A stretch of 64,000 bases of DNA from UBA6244 sp963676875. GTDB taxonomy: Bacteria > Bacteroidota > Bacteroidia > Bacteroidales > F082. This document shows positions 51,423 through 60,250 of this stretch, piece by piece; positions within the stretch are counted from its first letter, which is position 1; each line of letters begins with the position of its first letter. The position numbers and the translations under genes are program-made. The notes beneath the pieces are model-generated. The model did not search any database. It was not told the origin of the DNA and worked only from the letters and a program-made list of their open reading frames with translations. The stretch is taken from assembly GCA_963676875.1 (NCBI GenBank), contig OY781436.1, forward strand, positions 2,480,001 through 2,544,000, read 5' to 3'.

Positions 51423-53687
51423 TTACTTATTGTTTTCTTTTTCGTACAAGCCCATCAACACTTTTTCGGGTGTCATGGGCGCATCGAAGGGCATGGTGTA
51501 TTCAGGGTTGAACGATTTGATGGCCTGTTGAATGGCAAAGTAGGTGCCCATGCCGTAGTTGAAAGGTGGTTCGCCCACAGCTTTCGATTTCAGGATGGCC
51601 AGGTTGTCGGCATCATACACCAACGGCTCGATTTCGACGGATTCGGGTGCCGAAAACAAATCGGGCACTTTGTAGGTACTCAAGGCATTGGAAAGCAAAC
51701 GACCATTTTTATCATAGGAGATTTCTTCCATGGTTACCCAGCCAATACCCTGCATCAAAGCGCCTTCCACCTGACCCAAATCTATTTCCTGATTCATGCT
51801 TTGTCCGAAATCATGAACTATTTTCACATCTTCCACCACATAAGTTCCTCGCAAACAATCAACACTTACGGTTGTAAGGGCCAGTCCATACACGTGATAA
51901 GCAAAAGGGTGTCCTTTTTCGATGCTTTTGTCGAAATGAATTTCGGGGGTGGCATAATGACTGGTTTCGCTAAGTTGCACCCGTTGGGTAAAGGCCCTGT
52001 CGATCAGTTGTGTCCAGGAAATATCGGTGGGTTTACCCCTAAGGAGTACTTTTTCGTTGACCAAAGTAATGGCGTCTTCTGCCACATCAAGCCATTGGGA
52101 TGCAGTGGTTTTTAATCTGATTAACAACGCATTGCATGCCAGCTGAACTGCTTTTCCATTCAGGTCGGCGGTGGAACTGGCTGCAGTTGGCGAGGTGTTG
52201 GCCACCCGCGTGGTATTGGTGGTTTCTATTTTGATTTTATTGATGTCGATGGAAAAAACCCGGGCAGCCACCTGCATCATCTTGGTGTTGACGCTCTGAC
52301 CCATTTCCACGGCTCCGGTGCTGATGCCCACGCTGCCATCCTGATAAATGTGTACCAACGCCCGTGCATGGTTCATCATGGTGTTGGTAAACGAAACCCC
52401 GAAAGTAACCGGAAAAGCAGAAAATCCCTTTTTCGTCAAGGGATGCTTAGTGTTGAAATCGGTTATCTCTTGCTGCATTTTTTTCAGGTTCCAACGCTGG
52501 TCGGCGAGTTGCCACGATTTTTCCATCAGGGCATTGGTGGCCAACTGTCCATATGGAAATTCATCTCCTTCTTTCAACAGGTTTTTTTGTTGGAGTTCCA
52601 ATACCGATATCCCCAATTCCGTTGCCGCGTGGTGCAGGGCACTCTCCATGACAAACATCCCTTGCGGGGCACCAAATCCGCGGAAAGCGGTGTTGGGAGG
52701 CAGGTTGGTACGGCAACTGTAAACCGTAGCCCTGACGTTGGGTACAAAATAGCTGTTGGTGCAATGAAACAAGGTGCGTTCGGTGATGGCCGGTGACAAA
52801 TCTGCCGAAGCTCCTGCATTTTGCAGGTAGTCGGCCTCGAAGGCAAGGATGCGCAGGTCGCCGGAAAGGCCGATTTTGTAATGCGAGGTGTAGGGATGTC
52901 GTTTTCCGGTCATGAACATATCTTCATGGCGGCTGAGAATCATTTTCACAGGTTTGTTCAGGTGATGGGCTGCCAAGGCCACCATCACAGCCCACGGGGT
53001 GGCCTGGTCTTCTTTTCCACCGAATCCTCCGCCCAGTCGGTTCACATCCACTTCAATTTGATGCATGGAAATTCCCAACACCCGGGCTATCTGTTTTTGA
53101 ATGGCGGTAGGCCCCTGCGTTGATGAATAAATCTTTAAATTCCCTTTTTCCACAGGAATGGCATAGGCTCCCTGCGTTTCCAGATACAAATGTTCCTGAC
53201 CTCCTGATTCGGTGGTTCCCTCAAAAATGTGCGCACAGTCGGGCCATGCTTTCGCGGGATTCCCCATGTTGAAAGTCCGTGGAGGCGATATAAACTGTTT
53301 TTTTTCAAAGGCTTGCGTGGCCAAAGTAAGGGGCGTTTCGTGTTCCAGATCAAAGGTGATAAGCTGTCGTGCCTCCTGACAAATGGCTTCCGTTCCTCCG
53401 ACGATCAATCCAATGGGTTGTCCGATGAAGTGCAGTTCGCTTTCAGCGAAAAGCGGCTCATCGGGAACAATGCCCCCAATTTGATTTTCCCCCGGAATAT
53501 CTTGGTAAGTAAAAATGCTGATAATTCCGGGCAACCGACCTGCTTCATCCGCATCCATCGAAATAAGTCGGCCATGTGCAATGGGAGAGGTAATTACCTT
53601 GGCATACAATGTTCCCTGAATTTCGGGCATATCGTCGATGAAGATAGATTTCCCGCTGAGGTGTGAGTTGGAATCGATGTTCTTCAT
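51423..53687 (-). CDS. Xanthine dehydrogenase-type molybdopterin subunit
   Basis: 754 residues. N-terminal XDH a/b hammerhead (DMPEIQGTLYAKVITSPIAHGRL, about 15-110), then molybdopterin-binding region: RLGGGFGGKEDQATPWAV, TAFRGFGAPQGMFVMES, GAVEMGQSVNTKM, TAASSTADLNGKAVQ and the C-terminal active-site Glu in KAVGEPPFNYGMGTYFAIQ. Hydroxylates purines such as hypoxanthine/xanthine, or a related heterocycle. Two bases separate it from the FAD/2Fe-2S subunit gene. Purine specificity is inferred from ygeY/ygeW context. Confidence 0.93.
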   Translation of the reverse strand: MKNIDSNSHLSGKSIFIDDMPEIQGTLYAKVITSPIAHGRLISMDADEAGRLPGIISIFTYQDIPGENQIGGIVPDEPLFAESELHFIGQPIGLIVGGTEAICQEARQLITFDLEHETPLTLATQAFEKKQFISPPRTFNMGNPAKAWPDCAHIFEGTTESGGQEHLYLETQGAYAIPVEKGNLKIYSSTQGPTAIQKQIARVLGISMHQIEVDVNRLGGGFGGKEDQATPWAVMVALAAHHLNKPVKMILSRHEDMFMTGKRHPYTSHYKIGLSGDLRILAFEADYLQNAGASADLSPAITERTLFHCTNSYFVPNVRATVYSCRTNLPPNTAFRGFGAPQGMFVMESALHHAATELGISVLELQQKNLLKEGDEFPYGQLATNALMEKSWQLADQRWNLKKMQQEITDFNTKHPLTKKGFSAFPVTFGVSFTNTMMNHARALVHIYQDGSVGISTGAVEMGQSVNTKMMQVAARVFSIDINKIKIETTNTTRVANTSPTAASSTADLNGKAVQLACNALLIRLKTTASQWLDVAEDAITLVNEKVLLRGKPTDISWTQLIDRAFTQRVQLSETSHYATPEIHFDKSIEKGHPFAYHVYGLALTTVSVDCLRGTYVVEDVKIVHDFGQSMNQEIDLGQVEGALMQGIGWVTMEEISYDKNGRLLSNALSTYKVPDLFSAPESVEIEPLVYDADNLAILKSKAVGEPPFNYGMGTYFAIQQAIKSFNPEYTMPFDAPMTPEKVLMGLYEKENNK

Positions 53688-53689
53688 GA

Positions 53690-55099
53690 TTACGACATAT
53701 TTAATAAAGTCAAAGGCTTAATCTTGTTGGGAAACAACCGGATAAAATGGGCATAGAACAATTGCCTCAACAGTAGTCGTTTATATGCTGAAGACCCCCT
53801 GACATCACTGATGGGTGCTATTTCCTCTTTCAACACGCAATGTGCTTTGCGGAGATTTTCCTCGTTGAGGGTTTTTCCGGTTAAAAAGGCACAGGTGTTT
53901 TTTAAATAAAGAGGTACGGGTGCCACACCTCCTGCCGAAAGATGCACTTCTGCCATTTCATTTCCGTTCATTTTAATACTCATGGCACTGTTCACGCTGG
54001 CGATATCCAGGTGGGTGCGTTTGCTCACTTTCTCAAAATTGATCAACCTTGCGGGAGAGGTATCAACGGTTACCGACCGGATGATTTCATCGGTTTGTAG
54101 AGCTGTTTTCTTATAATCAAGAAAGAAATATTTTAACGGAATGGTTCGCAACTGATTGTTTTTCAGATGAAGTAGTTCAATGTCAGCATTGAGTGCCAAA
54201 AACAACACCGACAAATCGCCAATGGGAGAGGCGTTCACCATATTGCCGCCAATGGTTCCCATGTTGCGGATTACCTGAGAGGAAACGAGTTGGAAAAACT
54301 CTTGAAATTTGGGAAAAGCCTCCAACACCAATTTGTTTTCCAGCAGGTGGGTTGGGGTTAGTCCGGCACCCAAGGTAAGCTTTGATTTGGTTTGCACAAC
54401 ATCATGTAAACCGGGAATATCCCTGACCGGCATCAGGTCGCGTTGGTACAACAATTCTGCCTTTTGTACGTACAAATCGGTTCCTCCTCCAACGATAATA
54501 TCCGGATTGCGTGTGGGTTGAGGTGCGATTTCCTCCAGGCGAGAGGGAATATCCTGAAAATATTGGGGCACAAAATGATGTTTTATCAACCAGGGAAGGC
54601 TCCGGCTTTTAGGACCATTTTTTATTTCCTCAAAAATTTGATTTGCGGCTTTTTCAATGGATTTGTATCCTGTACAACGACAAATATTACCACTGATGGA
54701 GTCGCGCAATCCTTTGATGGACGTGTCTTTGTTGAGGGTGTATCCCGCAAAGGCCACCACAAACCCCGGCGTGCAAAACCCACATTGGGTAGCGTTGTGG
54801 GTTTTCATGGCCCGTTGTACCTGATTGAGTTCCTTGTCCGTGGTCAGTCCTTCAACCGTAACAACATGTTTGCCATGGACATTGGCGATGGGTGTAAGGC
54901 ACGAAGTAATGGTTTGATAATGAACCTGTTTGTTCGCCGACAAACTCCCTTCGAGTACCGTACATGCCCCGCAATCTCCTTCCCTGCAACCAATTTTAGT
55001 TCCAGGAAGGTGTTCCTCCTTCCGGATAAAATCGAGTAAGATGGTGCCTCCGGGCAGGTCAGTCGTAATGAGCTGACTATTTAAAATGAATTGTATCAT
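53690..55099 (-). CDS. Xanthine dehydrogenase-type 2Fe-2S/FAD subunit
   Basis: 469 residues from MIQFILNSQL; the frame is open 29 codons upstream with no protein-like character. Fused order: plant-type 2Fe-2S (GCREGDCGACTVLEG), second 2Fe-2S (HNATQCGFCTPGFVVA, NICRCTGYKSIEKA), FAD-binding (DIIVGGGTDLYVQ, VIRNMGTIGGNMVNASPIGDL) and CO_deh_flav_C (about 360-460). It transfers electrons from the Mo subunit. First gene of the XDH operon. Confidence 0.93.
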   Translation of the reverse strand: MIQFILNSQLITTDLPGGTILLDFIRKEEHLPGTKIGCREGDCGACTVLEGSLSANKQVHYQTITSCLTPIANVHGKHVVTVEGLTTDKELNQVQRAMKTHNATQCGFCTPGFVVAFAGYTLNKDTSIKGLRDSISGNICRCTGYKSIEKAANQIFEEIKNGPKSRSLPWLIKHHFVPQYFQDIPSRLEEIAPQPTRNPDIIVGGGTDLYVQKAELLYQRDLMPVRDIPGLHDVVQTKSKLTLGAGLTPTHLLENKLVLEAFPKFQEFFQLVSSQVIRNMGTIGGNMVNASPIGDLSVLFLALNADIELLHLKNNQLRTIPLKYFFLDYKKTALQTDEIIRSVTVDTSPARLINFEKVSKRTHLDIASVNSAMSIKMNGNEMAEVHLSAGGVAPVPLYLKNTCAFLTGKTLNEENLRKAHCVLKEEIAPISDVRGSSAYKRLLLRQLFYAHFIRLFPNKIKPLTLLNMS

Positions 55100-55351
55100 A
55101 ACCGTAGTAAAATTACACATTTTAGCGAATATCACACGTGTTTTAACGCTTAAATTACATATAAAGATTGTTGCATATTTCCACATTCCTTGCAGGTAAT
55201 CAGTTTTTTTTACCTATTTTAGCAGGTGATAACAGGAAAGGATTTTTTCTTGGATGGCAAAGGTAGAATTCAGATGGATTTTGCTTTTAAAACACGATTC
55301 AATATAAATTAATGTATTGATATACAAGATAAACCTATTAAATAATATGGT

Positions 55352-56008
55352 ATGAAAAGTAAAAAGTTTGCCGTGGTTTTGGCCGGATGCGGCGTTTACG
55401 ATGGCGCCGAAATACATGAAGCGGTGCTCACCATGCTGGCCATCATGAAACAAGGAGGTACTTATCAATGTTTTGCACCGGATATTTTGCAACATCACGT
55501 GATTAACCACACCAATGGAGACGAAATGTACGAAAAACGCAATGTATTTGTGGAAGCAGCCCGTATAGCCCGTGGAGATATCAAACGACTGACGGAATTT
55601 TCGGCCGATGATTTTGATGCCTTAATTTTTCCGGGAGGTTTTGGTGCCGCCAAAAATTTATCCACCGTAGCTTTCGACGGACCTGATGCCAAAGTTACTC
55701 CCGAAGTTGAACGGGCCATTCTCGATATGGTGGCTGCCAAAAAACCCATTGGCGCCCTGTGTATTGCTCCCGCCTTTGTGGCCAAAGTACTGGAAGGTGT
55801 TGAAGTAACCATTGGCGATGACGCGGGAACTATTTCGGCCATAGAAGCCATGGGAGGTCGGCATAAAATTACTACCCACGGCGAGGTGGTGGCAGATGAA
55901 AAATATAAAGTGTTCACAACGCCATGTTATATGCTGGATGCCAATTTGCTGGACATTGAATCCTGCGCAAATCACGTGGTGGAAGCCATTATTAAATCCA
56001 TTTCATAA
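55352..56008 (+). CDS. elbB: ElbB-type glyoxalase/DJ-1-PfpI family protein
   Basis: 218 residues. Family motifs VVLAGCGVYDGAEIHEAVLTM at the N-terminus, YQCFAPDILQHHVINH, DFDALIFPGGFGAAKNLST and the nucleophile Cys in IGALCIAPAFVAKVL (about 130-145). ElbB is a class I glutamine amidotransferase-like protein with weak glyoxalase activity and unclear role in isoprenoid supply. First of a plus-strand run with FabK-like and acyl-CoA dehydrogenase genes. Confidence 0.93.
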   Translation: MKSKKFAVVLAGCGVYDGAEIHEAVLTMLAIMKQGGTYQCFAPDILQHHVINHTNGDEMYEKRNVFVEAARIARGDIKRLTEFSADDFDALIFPGGFGAAKNLSTVAFDGPDAKVTPEVERAILDMVAAKKPIGALCIAPAFVAKVLEGVEVTIGDDAGTISAIEAMGGRHKITTHGEVVADEKYKVFTTPCYMLDANLLDIESCANHVVEAIIKSIS

Positions 56009-56017
56009 CCAAATACA

Positions 56018-56965
56018 ATGAATCGTATCACCTCGCTGTTCGGCGTTCAATATCCTATTATTCAGGGAGGAATGATCTGGTGCAGCGGCTGGCAACTGGC
56101 CTCGACAGTGAGCAATGCAGGAGGTCTGGGTCTCATTGGCGCTGGCTCCATGTACCCTGATGTGCTGGAGGAACACATTATTAAATGTAAAAATGCCACC
56201 GACAAACCATTTGGCGTAAATATCCCCCTGCTCTATCCCCAAACGGACGAACATATGGAAATCATTTTCCGACAAGGAGTGAAAATTGTCTTCACTTCTG
56301 CCGGAAATCCTGCAAAATATACCTCCTTGCTTAAAGAACATGGAATTACCGTGGTACATGTGGTGGCCAACAGTAAATTTGCTTTGAAGGCACAGGCAGC
56401 GGGCGTGGATGCCATTGTAGCAGAGGGTTTTGAAGCCGGCGGACACAATGGAGCCGAGGAAACTACCACCATGGTGTTGATTCCGCAATTGCGGCCCATC
56501 CTCAATATTCCCATCATGGCTGCAGGAGGAATTTCGTCGGGAGCGGCCATGTATGCGACCATGGCGCTTGGTGCTGATGGGGTGCAGGTAGGCAGTGCTT
56601 TTGCAGCTTGCGCCGAATCGTCGGCACACAGCCAATTCAAGCAGGCTGTTATTCAAGCTCAGGAAGGTGCCACACGTTTGATGTTGAAAAAACTGGTTCC
56701 GGTCAGGTTGTTGAAAAATGGGTTTTTCAATCAGGTAATGGAGGCAGAAAACGCCGGTGCTACGCGTGAACAATTATCGGAAATATTGGGACGAGGTAAG
56801 GCCAAATCAGGCATGTTCGAAGGAGATATTGAAAATGGCGAGCTTGAAATTGGTCAGGTGAGCAGCCTGATTAACTTCGAAATGACCGCCACTGAAATTA
56901 TTGAAAATATGATGGCCGAATTTCGTACAACGGCAGAAAGCATGCCATTAAAGATGAATTTTTAA
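56018..56965 (+). CDS. Nitronate monooxygenase / FabK-like flavoprotein
   Basis: 315 residues of a TIM-barrel FMN enzyme: YPIIQGGMIWCSGWQLASTV, NAGGLGLIGAGSM, GVNIPLLYPQTDEHME, FTSAGNPAKYT, DAIVAEGFEAGGHNG, PIMAAGGISSGAAMYATMALGADGVQVGSAF. The family covers 2-nitropropane dioxygenase and the enoyl-ACP reductase FabK; the HG pair fits both. In this context (acyl-CoA dehydrogenase, Etf) lipid metabolism is plausible. 9 bp after elbB. Confidence 0.9.
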   Translation: MNRITSLFGVQYPIIQGGMIWCSGWQLASTVSNAGGLGLIGAGSMYPDVLEEHIIKCKNATDKPFGVNIPLLYPQTDEHMEIIFRQGVKIVFTSAGNPAKYTSLLKEHGITVVHVVANSKFALKAQAAGVDAIVAEGFEAGGHNGAEETTTMVLIPQLRPILNIPIMAAGGISSGAAMYATMALGADGVQVGSAFAACAESSAHSQFKQAVIQAQEGATRLMLKKLVPVRLLKNGFFNQVMEAENAGATREQLSEILGRGKAKSGMFEGDIENGELEIGQVSSLINFEMTATEIIENMMAEFRTTAESMPLKMNF

Positions 56966-56994
56966 CGAAAAAGTTGAAATAAATACAGAAAAAA

Positions 56995-58134
56995 ATGAAC
57001 TTTGAATTTACAGAAGAGCAATTGATGATTCAACAGGCAGCCCGCGATTTTGCACAACGTGAACTCCTGCATGACGTACTCGAACGTGACGAAAAGGCCA
57101 TTTTCCCGGCTGAACATGTTCGCAAACTTGGGGAACTTGGCTTCTTGGGGATGATGATTGATCCCAAATACGATGGCGGTGGCATGGATACGGTTTCGTA
57201 TATTCTCGCCATGGAAGAAATTTCCAAAATCGATGCCTCCGTTGCCGTAATCATGTCCATCAACAACTCCCTGGTGTGCTACGGACTTCAAAAATTTGGT
57301 ACCGAAGAACAGAAGCAAAAATACCTGAAGCCACTGGCTCGCGGTGAAATTATCGGTGCCTATTTGCTGTCGGAACCAGAAGCCGGCTCTGATGCCACCC
57401 ATCAGCATACTTCGGCCAAAGACATGGGCGATTATTACCTGCTAAATGGAACCAAAAACTGGATTTCCAATGCCAATTCTGCTTCTACCTATCTGGTGAT
57501 GGCACAAACCCATCCCGAAAAGGGCTACAAGGGAATCAATGCCTTTATCGTGGAAAAAAATACGCCCGGCATTACCCTCGGACCTCACGAAGATAAAATG
57601 GGCATGCGCAGTTCCGACACCCATTCGGTGATGTTCAACGATGTGAAAGTGCCCAAGGAAAATCGCATCGGCGAAAATGGTTTTGGGTTCAAATTTGCCA
57701 TGAAGGTCCTCGAAGCCGGACGTTTGGGCATTGCTGCTCAAGCCTTGGGAATCGCCTCCGGTGCTTATGAAAGAGCCGTTGCCTATGCCAAAGAGCGCAA
57801 GGCCTTTGGTACGGAAATAGGCAACCATCAGGCCATCGCCTTTAAGTTGGCTGATATGGCCGTGAAAATAGAAAACGCCCGCAACCTGTGCTTAAAAGCT
57901 GCCTGGCTGAAGGACAACGGAAAACCATTTACGGTGGAAGGCTCCATGGCCAAGCTTTATGCCGCCGACATTGCCATGGAAGTAACCACCGAAGCCGTTC
58001 AAATCCACGGAGGTTATGGGTATGTTAAAGAGTATCACGTGGAACGACTGATGCGTGAAGCCAAGCTGACCCAAATTTACGAAGGAACCTCTGAGGTTCA
58101 AAAGATTGTCATTTCAAGGGCTTTACTGAAATAG
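56995..58134 (+). CDS. Acyl-CoA dehydrogenase
   Basis: 379 residues, a standard short-chain-type enzyme: N-terminal helical domain, YLLSEPEAGSDATHQHTSA (FAD site), NGTKNWISNANSASTYLV, MGMRSSDTHSVMFNDVKVP, QALGIASGAYERAVAYAKERKAFG, and VQIHGGYGYVKEYHVERLMREAKLTQIYEGTSEV, whose Glu in YEGTSE is the catalytic base. Passes electrons to EtfAB, encoded ~1 kb downstream. Butyryl-CoA or similar substrate likely. Confidence 0.95.
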   Translation: MNFEFTEEQLMIQQAARDFAQRELLHDVLERDEKAIFPAEHVRKLGELGFLGMMIDPKYDGGGMDTVSYILAMEEISKIDASVAVIMSINNSLVCYGLQKFGTEEQKQKYLKPLARGEIIGAYLLSEPEAGSDATHQHTSAKDMGDYYLLNGTKNWISNANSASTYLVMAQTHPEKGYKGINAFIVEKNTPGITLGPHEDKMGMRSSDTHSVMFNDVKVPKENRIGENGFGFKFAMKVLEAGRLGIAAQALGIASGAYERAVAYAKERKAFGTEIGNHQAIAFKLADMAVKIENARNLCLKAAWLKDNGKPFTVEGSMAKLYAADIAMEVTTEAVQIHGGYGYVKEYHVERLMREAKLTQIYEGTSEVQKIVISRALLK

Positions 58135-58267
58135 GCTGCAGCCAACCTGTTTCATCCAGCTCACCTTTACTTATTTCACCGAGATTTCATTTTGCCCCTG
58201 AATTAGTCGGGCAGTTTGGGCAATTAGCATTATTTTTGTCGTCTAATTTCGATCAAAAAATATTTAA

Positions 58268-58867
58268 ATGATTGCTCCTGAATGGATTAGTGCCGATGTT
58301 TACAATTGGGTAGTACTCCCCCTGCTCATTGCCATTGCCCGCATCATGGATGTAACGGTAGGTACGGTACGATTGATATTTGTGTCACGCGGATATAAGT
58401 ACCTTGCCCCATTGTTGGGATTTGTGGAAGTTACCATCTGGTTGTTGGCCATCGGACAAATCATGCAACAGTTGGATAATTTTATGAGCTATATCGGCTA
58501 CGGTGCCGGTTTTGCCATGGGAAATTATATCGGAATCATCCTGGTAGAACGCATGTCGATAGGGACTGTTCTGGTTCGCATCATCCCCAAATTCGACACA
58601 CAAAAGCTGGTGAACCACCTGCGTGAAGGAAATTTTGGCGTTACAAGTGTTGATGCCGAAGGCAAAAGTGGACCCATCAACATGTTGTTTACCATCGTGA
58701 AGCGAAAGGACCTGGATCGCGTTTTGAAAATTATCAATAAATTCAATCCCAATGCGTTTTATTCCATTGAGGAGGTCCAAAAGGTGAATGAAGGATATTT
58801 TGTTCAGCCCAAGCGGCGAAGTTTTTTCTTTGGAGGAATCTTTGGTAGCAGTCAACTGCGAAAGTAA
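58268..58867 (+). CDS. DUF2179/DUF5698 membrane protein (UPF0316-like)
   Basis: 199 residues. Three N-terminal membrane helices (about 15-105) with the ARIMDVTVGTVRLIFVSRGYKYLAP signature, then the soluble DUF2179 domain (about 105-180, NHLREGNFGVTSVDAEGKSG ... FTIVKRKDLDRVLKII, and NAFYSIEEVQKV). Family function unsettled; some homologs bind c-di-AMP. Stand-alone between the acyl-CoA dehydrogenase and etfB. Confidence 0.92.
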   Translation: MIAPEWISADVYNWVVLPLLIAIARIMDVTVGTVRLIFVSRGYKYLAPLLGFVEVTIWLLAIGQIMQQLDNFMSYIGYGAGFAMGNYIGIILVERMSIGTVLVRIIPKFDTQKLVNHLREGNFGVTSVDAEGKSGPINMLFTIVKRKDLDRVLKIINKFNPNAFYSIEEVQKVNEGYFVQPKRRSFFFGGIFGSSQLRK

Positions 58868-59051
58868 CCTGGTGTTGCTAAAACCTGTACTTTTCAGGAA
58901 GTCAGTTATTTGTAAGTCTTTCTAAATTGACCGGAAATTGAAAAATATACTGTGCATGCATAGTATTGTATTGAATAATTTTTACGAAATTTGTTGTTTC
59001 CACCGTTATAAGTAGCAATAAACGACAACATTAAATTAAAATAGTTAACAT

Positions 59052-59789
59052 ATGAAAGTTTTGGTTTTAATAAGCAATGTACCTGATACTACCACAAAAA
59101 TCAGGTTCAAAGCCGACAACACCGCATTTGATGATGCCGGTGTTCAATGGATTATCAACCCATGGGATGAGTTGGCCCTCACCCGCGCCGTTGAACTAAA
59201 GGAAGCAGGTAGCGTTACGCACATTACCGTGGTCAACGTGGGAACAGCAGCCACGGAACCTACCCTTCGCAAAGCGCTGGCCGTGGGTGCCGACGATGCC
59301 ATCCGAGTTGATGTGGCCGCTAAAGATGCCTTTGAAGTAGCCACACAGCTGGCTTCGGTAGCCAAAGATTACGACCTCATCATGGCCGGAATCGAAGCCT
59401 CTGACTACAACGGTTCTGCCGTGGGTGGCATGTTGGCCGAGTTGCTCGACATTGCTTCGGTTTCTGCTGTTTCGGGTATCAACATCGAGGGCGGACAATT
59501 GCTTTTCAACCGTGAAATTGATGGTGGTTCGCAGGTATTGGAGGTAGCTACACCCATTGTGGCGGTTGTTCAGAAAGGTATCGCCAAAGAACCCCGTATT
59601 CCTGCCATGCGCGGAATTATGATGGCCCGTAAAAAACCGCTTACGGTGGCACCTCCGGTAACTGCCGAAGAACGTACCGCCTTTGTAAAATTTGAGCTCC
59701 CACCAAAAAAAGCTGCGTGCAAAATGGTTGCCGAAGACAATGCCGCTGAACTGGTTAGGCTGTTGCACGAAGAAGCGAAAGTTTTATAG
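59052..59789 (+). CDS. etfB: Electron transfer flavoprotein beta subunit
   Basis: 245 residues. ETF domain patterns: VLVLISNVPDTTTKIRF at the N-terminus, VQWIINPWDELALTRAVELKE, VGADDAIRVDVAAKDAFEVATQLA, DLIMAGIEASDYNGSAVGGMLAELL and IPAMRGIMMARKKP. The protein binds AMP and forms the EtfAB dimer that accepts electrons from acyl-CoA dehydrogenases. Its partner etfA follows, but a foreign gene now lies between them. Confidence 0.96.
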   Translation: MKVLVLISNVPDTTTKIRFKADNTAFDDAGVQWIINPWDELALTRAVELKEAGSVTHITVVNVGTAATEPTLRKALAVGADDAIRVDVAAKDAFEVATQLASVAKDYDLIMAGIEASDYNGSAVGGMLAELLDIASVSAVSGINIEGGQLLFNREIDGGSQVLEVATPIVAVVQKGIAKEPRIPAMRGIMMARKKPLTVAPPVTAEERTAFVKFELPPKKAACKMVAEDNAAELVRLLHEEAKVL

Positions 59790-59798
59790 TAATTTGAA

Positions 59799-59810
59799 AA
59801 TTTGAAGATT
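59799..59810 (+). repeat. Left 12 bp inverted repeat of the etfB-etfA insertion
   Basis: AATTTGAAGATT, 10 bp after the etfB stop. Exact inverse complement of 60231-60242 next to the etfA start; together they bracket the four-helix-bundle gene. Confidence 0.75.
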
Positions 59811-59817
59811 CGAGGAA

Positions 59818-60171
59818 ATGAGAAACGATAAACCAAATATAATTGTAGATCTTACTTTTGATTTTGCAGTAGGTATTGTTTCTTTTTCTGAAAAGTTATT
59901 AAAAAATGGCAAAAATGTGGTTGCTAATCAAGTGTTGAAATCTGGTACATCCTTCGGGGCAAACGTTCGTGAAGCTCAAAATGCAGAAAGCAAGGCTGAT
60001 TTTATTCACAAGCTGAAAATTGCTGCAAAGGAAGCTGATGAAACTAAGTATTGGCTAGATATTGCAAAGGTGTCACAGGTGTATCCATTTGATGAACAGA
60101 TTTTTAACCAATTGACAACCATCGAAAAGGTACTTTCAAAAATAATATCAACCTCTAAAAATCCTAGTTAG
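59818..60171 (+). CDS. Four-helix bundle protein (S23/IVP family)
   Basis: 117 residues, all helical: IVDLTFDFAVGIVSFSEKLL, VVANQVLKSGTSFGANVREAQNAESKADFIHKLKIAAKEADETKYWLD, the recognised pattern of four-helix-bundle proteins related to the protein of 23S rRNA intervening sequences and to DGR Avd. It splits the etfB-etfA pair, is A+T-rich with codons unlike the flanking etf genes, and is bracketed by short repeats. No reverse transcriptase is nearby, so Avd function is not supported. Likely a small mobile or passenger gene. Confidence 0.88.
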   Translation: MRNDKPNIIVDLTFDFAVGIVSFSEKLLKNGKNVVANQVLKSGTSFGANVREAQNAESKADFIHKLKIAAKEADETKYWLDIAKVSQVYPFDEQIFNQLTTIEKVLSKIISTSKNPS

Positions 60172-60183
60172 CTTTTTACTACA

Positions 60184-60242
60184 GTCTTCAAATTGTCAAA
60201 TCATCAAATCTTCAAATCATCAAATTGTCAAATCTTCAAATT
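60184..60242 (+). repeat. TCAAATC-type array and right 12 bp inverted repeat
   Basis: Seven units of TCTTCAAAT/TCATCAAAT/TGTCAAAT ending in AATCTTCAAATT (60231-60242), the inverse complement of 59799-59810. It stops 8 bp before the etfA ATG, so it probably overlays or replaces the etfA ribosome-binding region. Confidence 0.8.
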
Positions 60243-60250
60243 AAAAAACC

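Noticed and set aside
59818..60171. DGR Avd protein
   Set aside because: Same four-helix fold, but no reverse transcriptase or variable protein adjacent.
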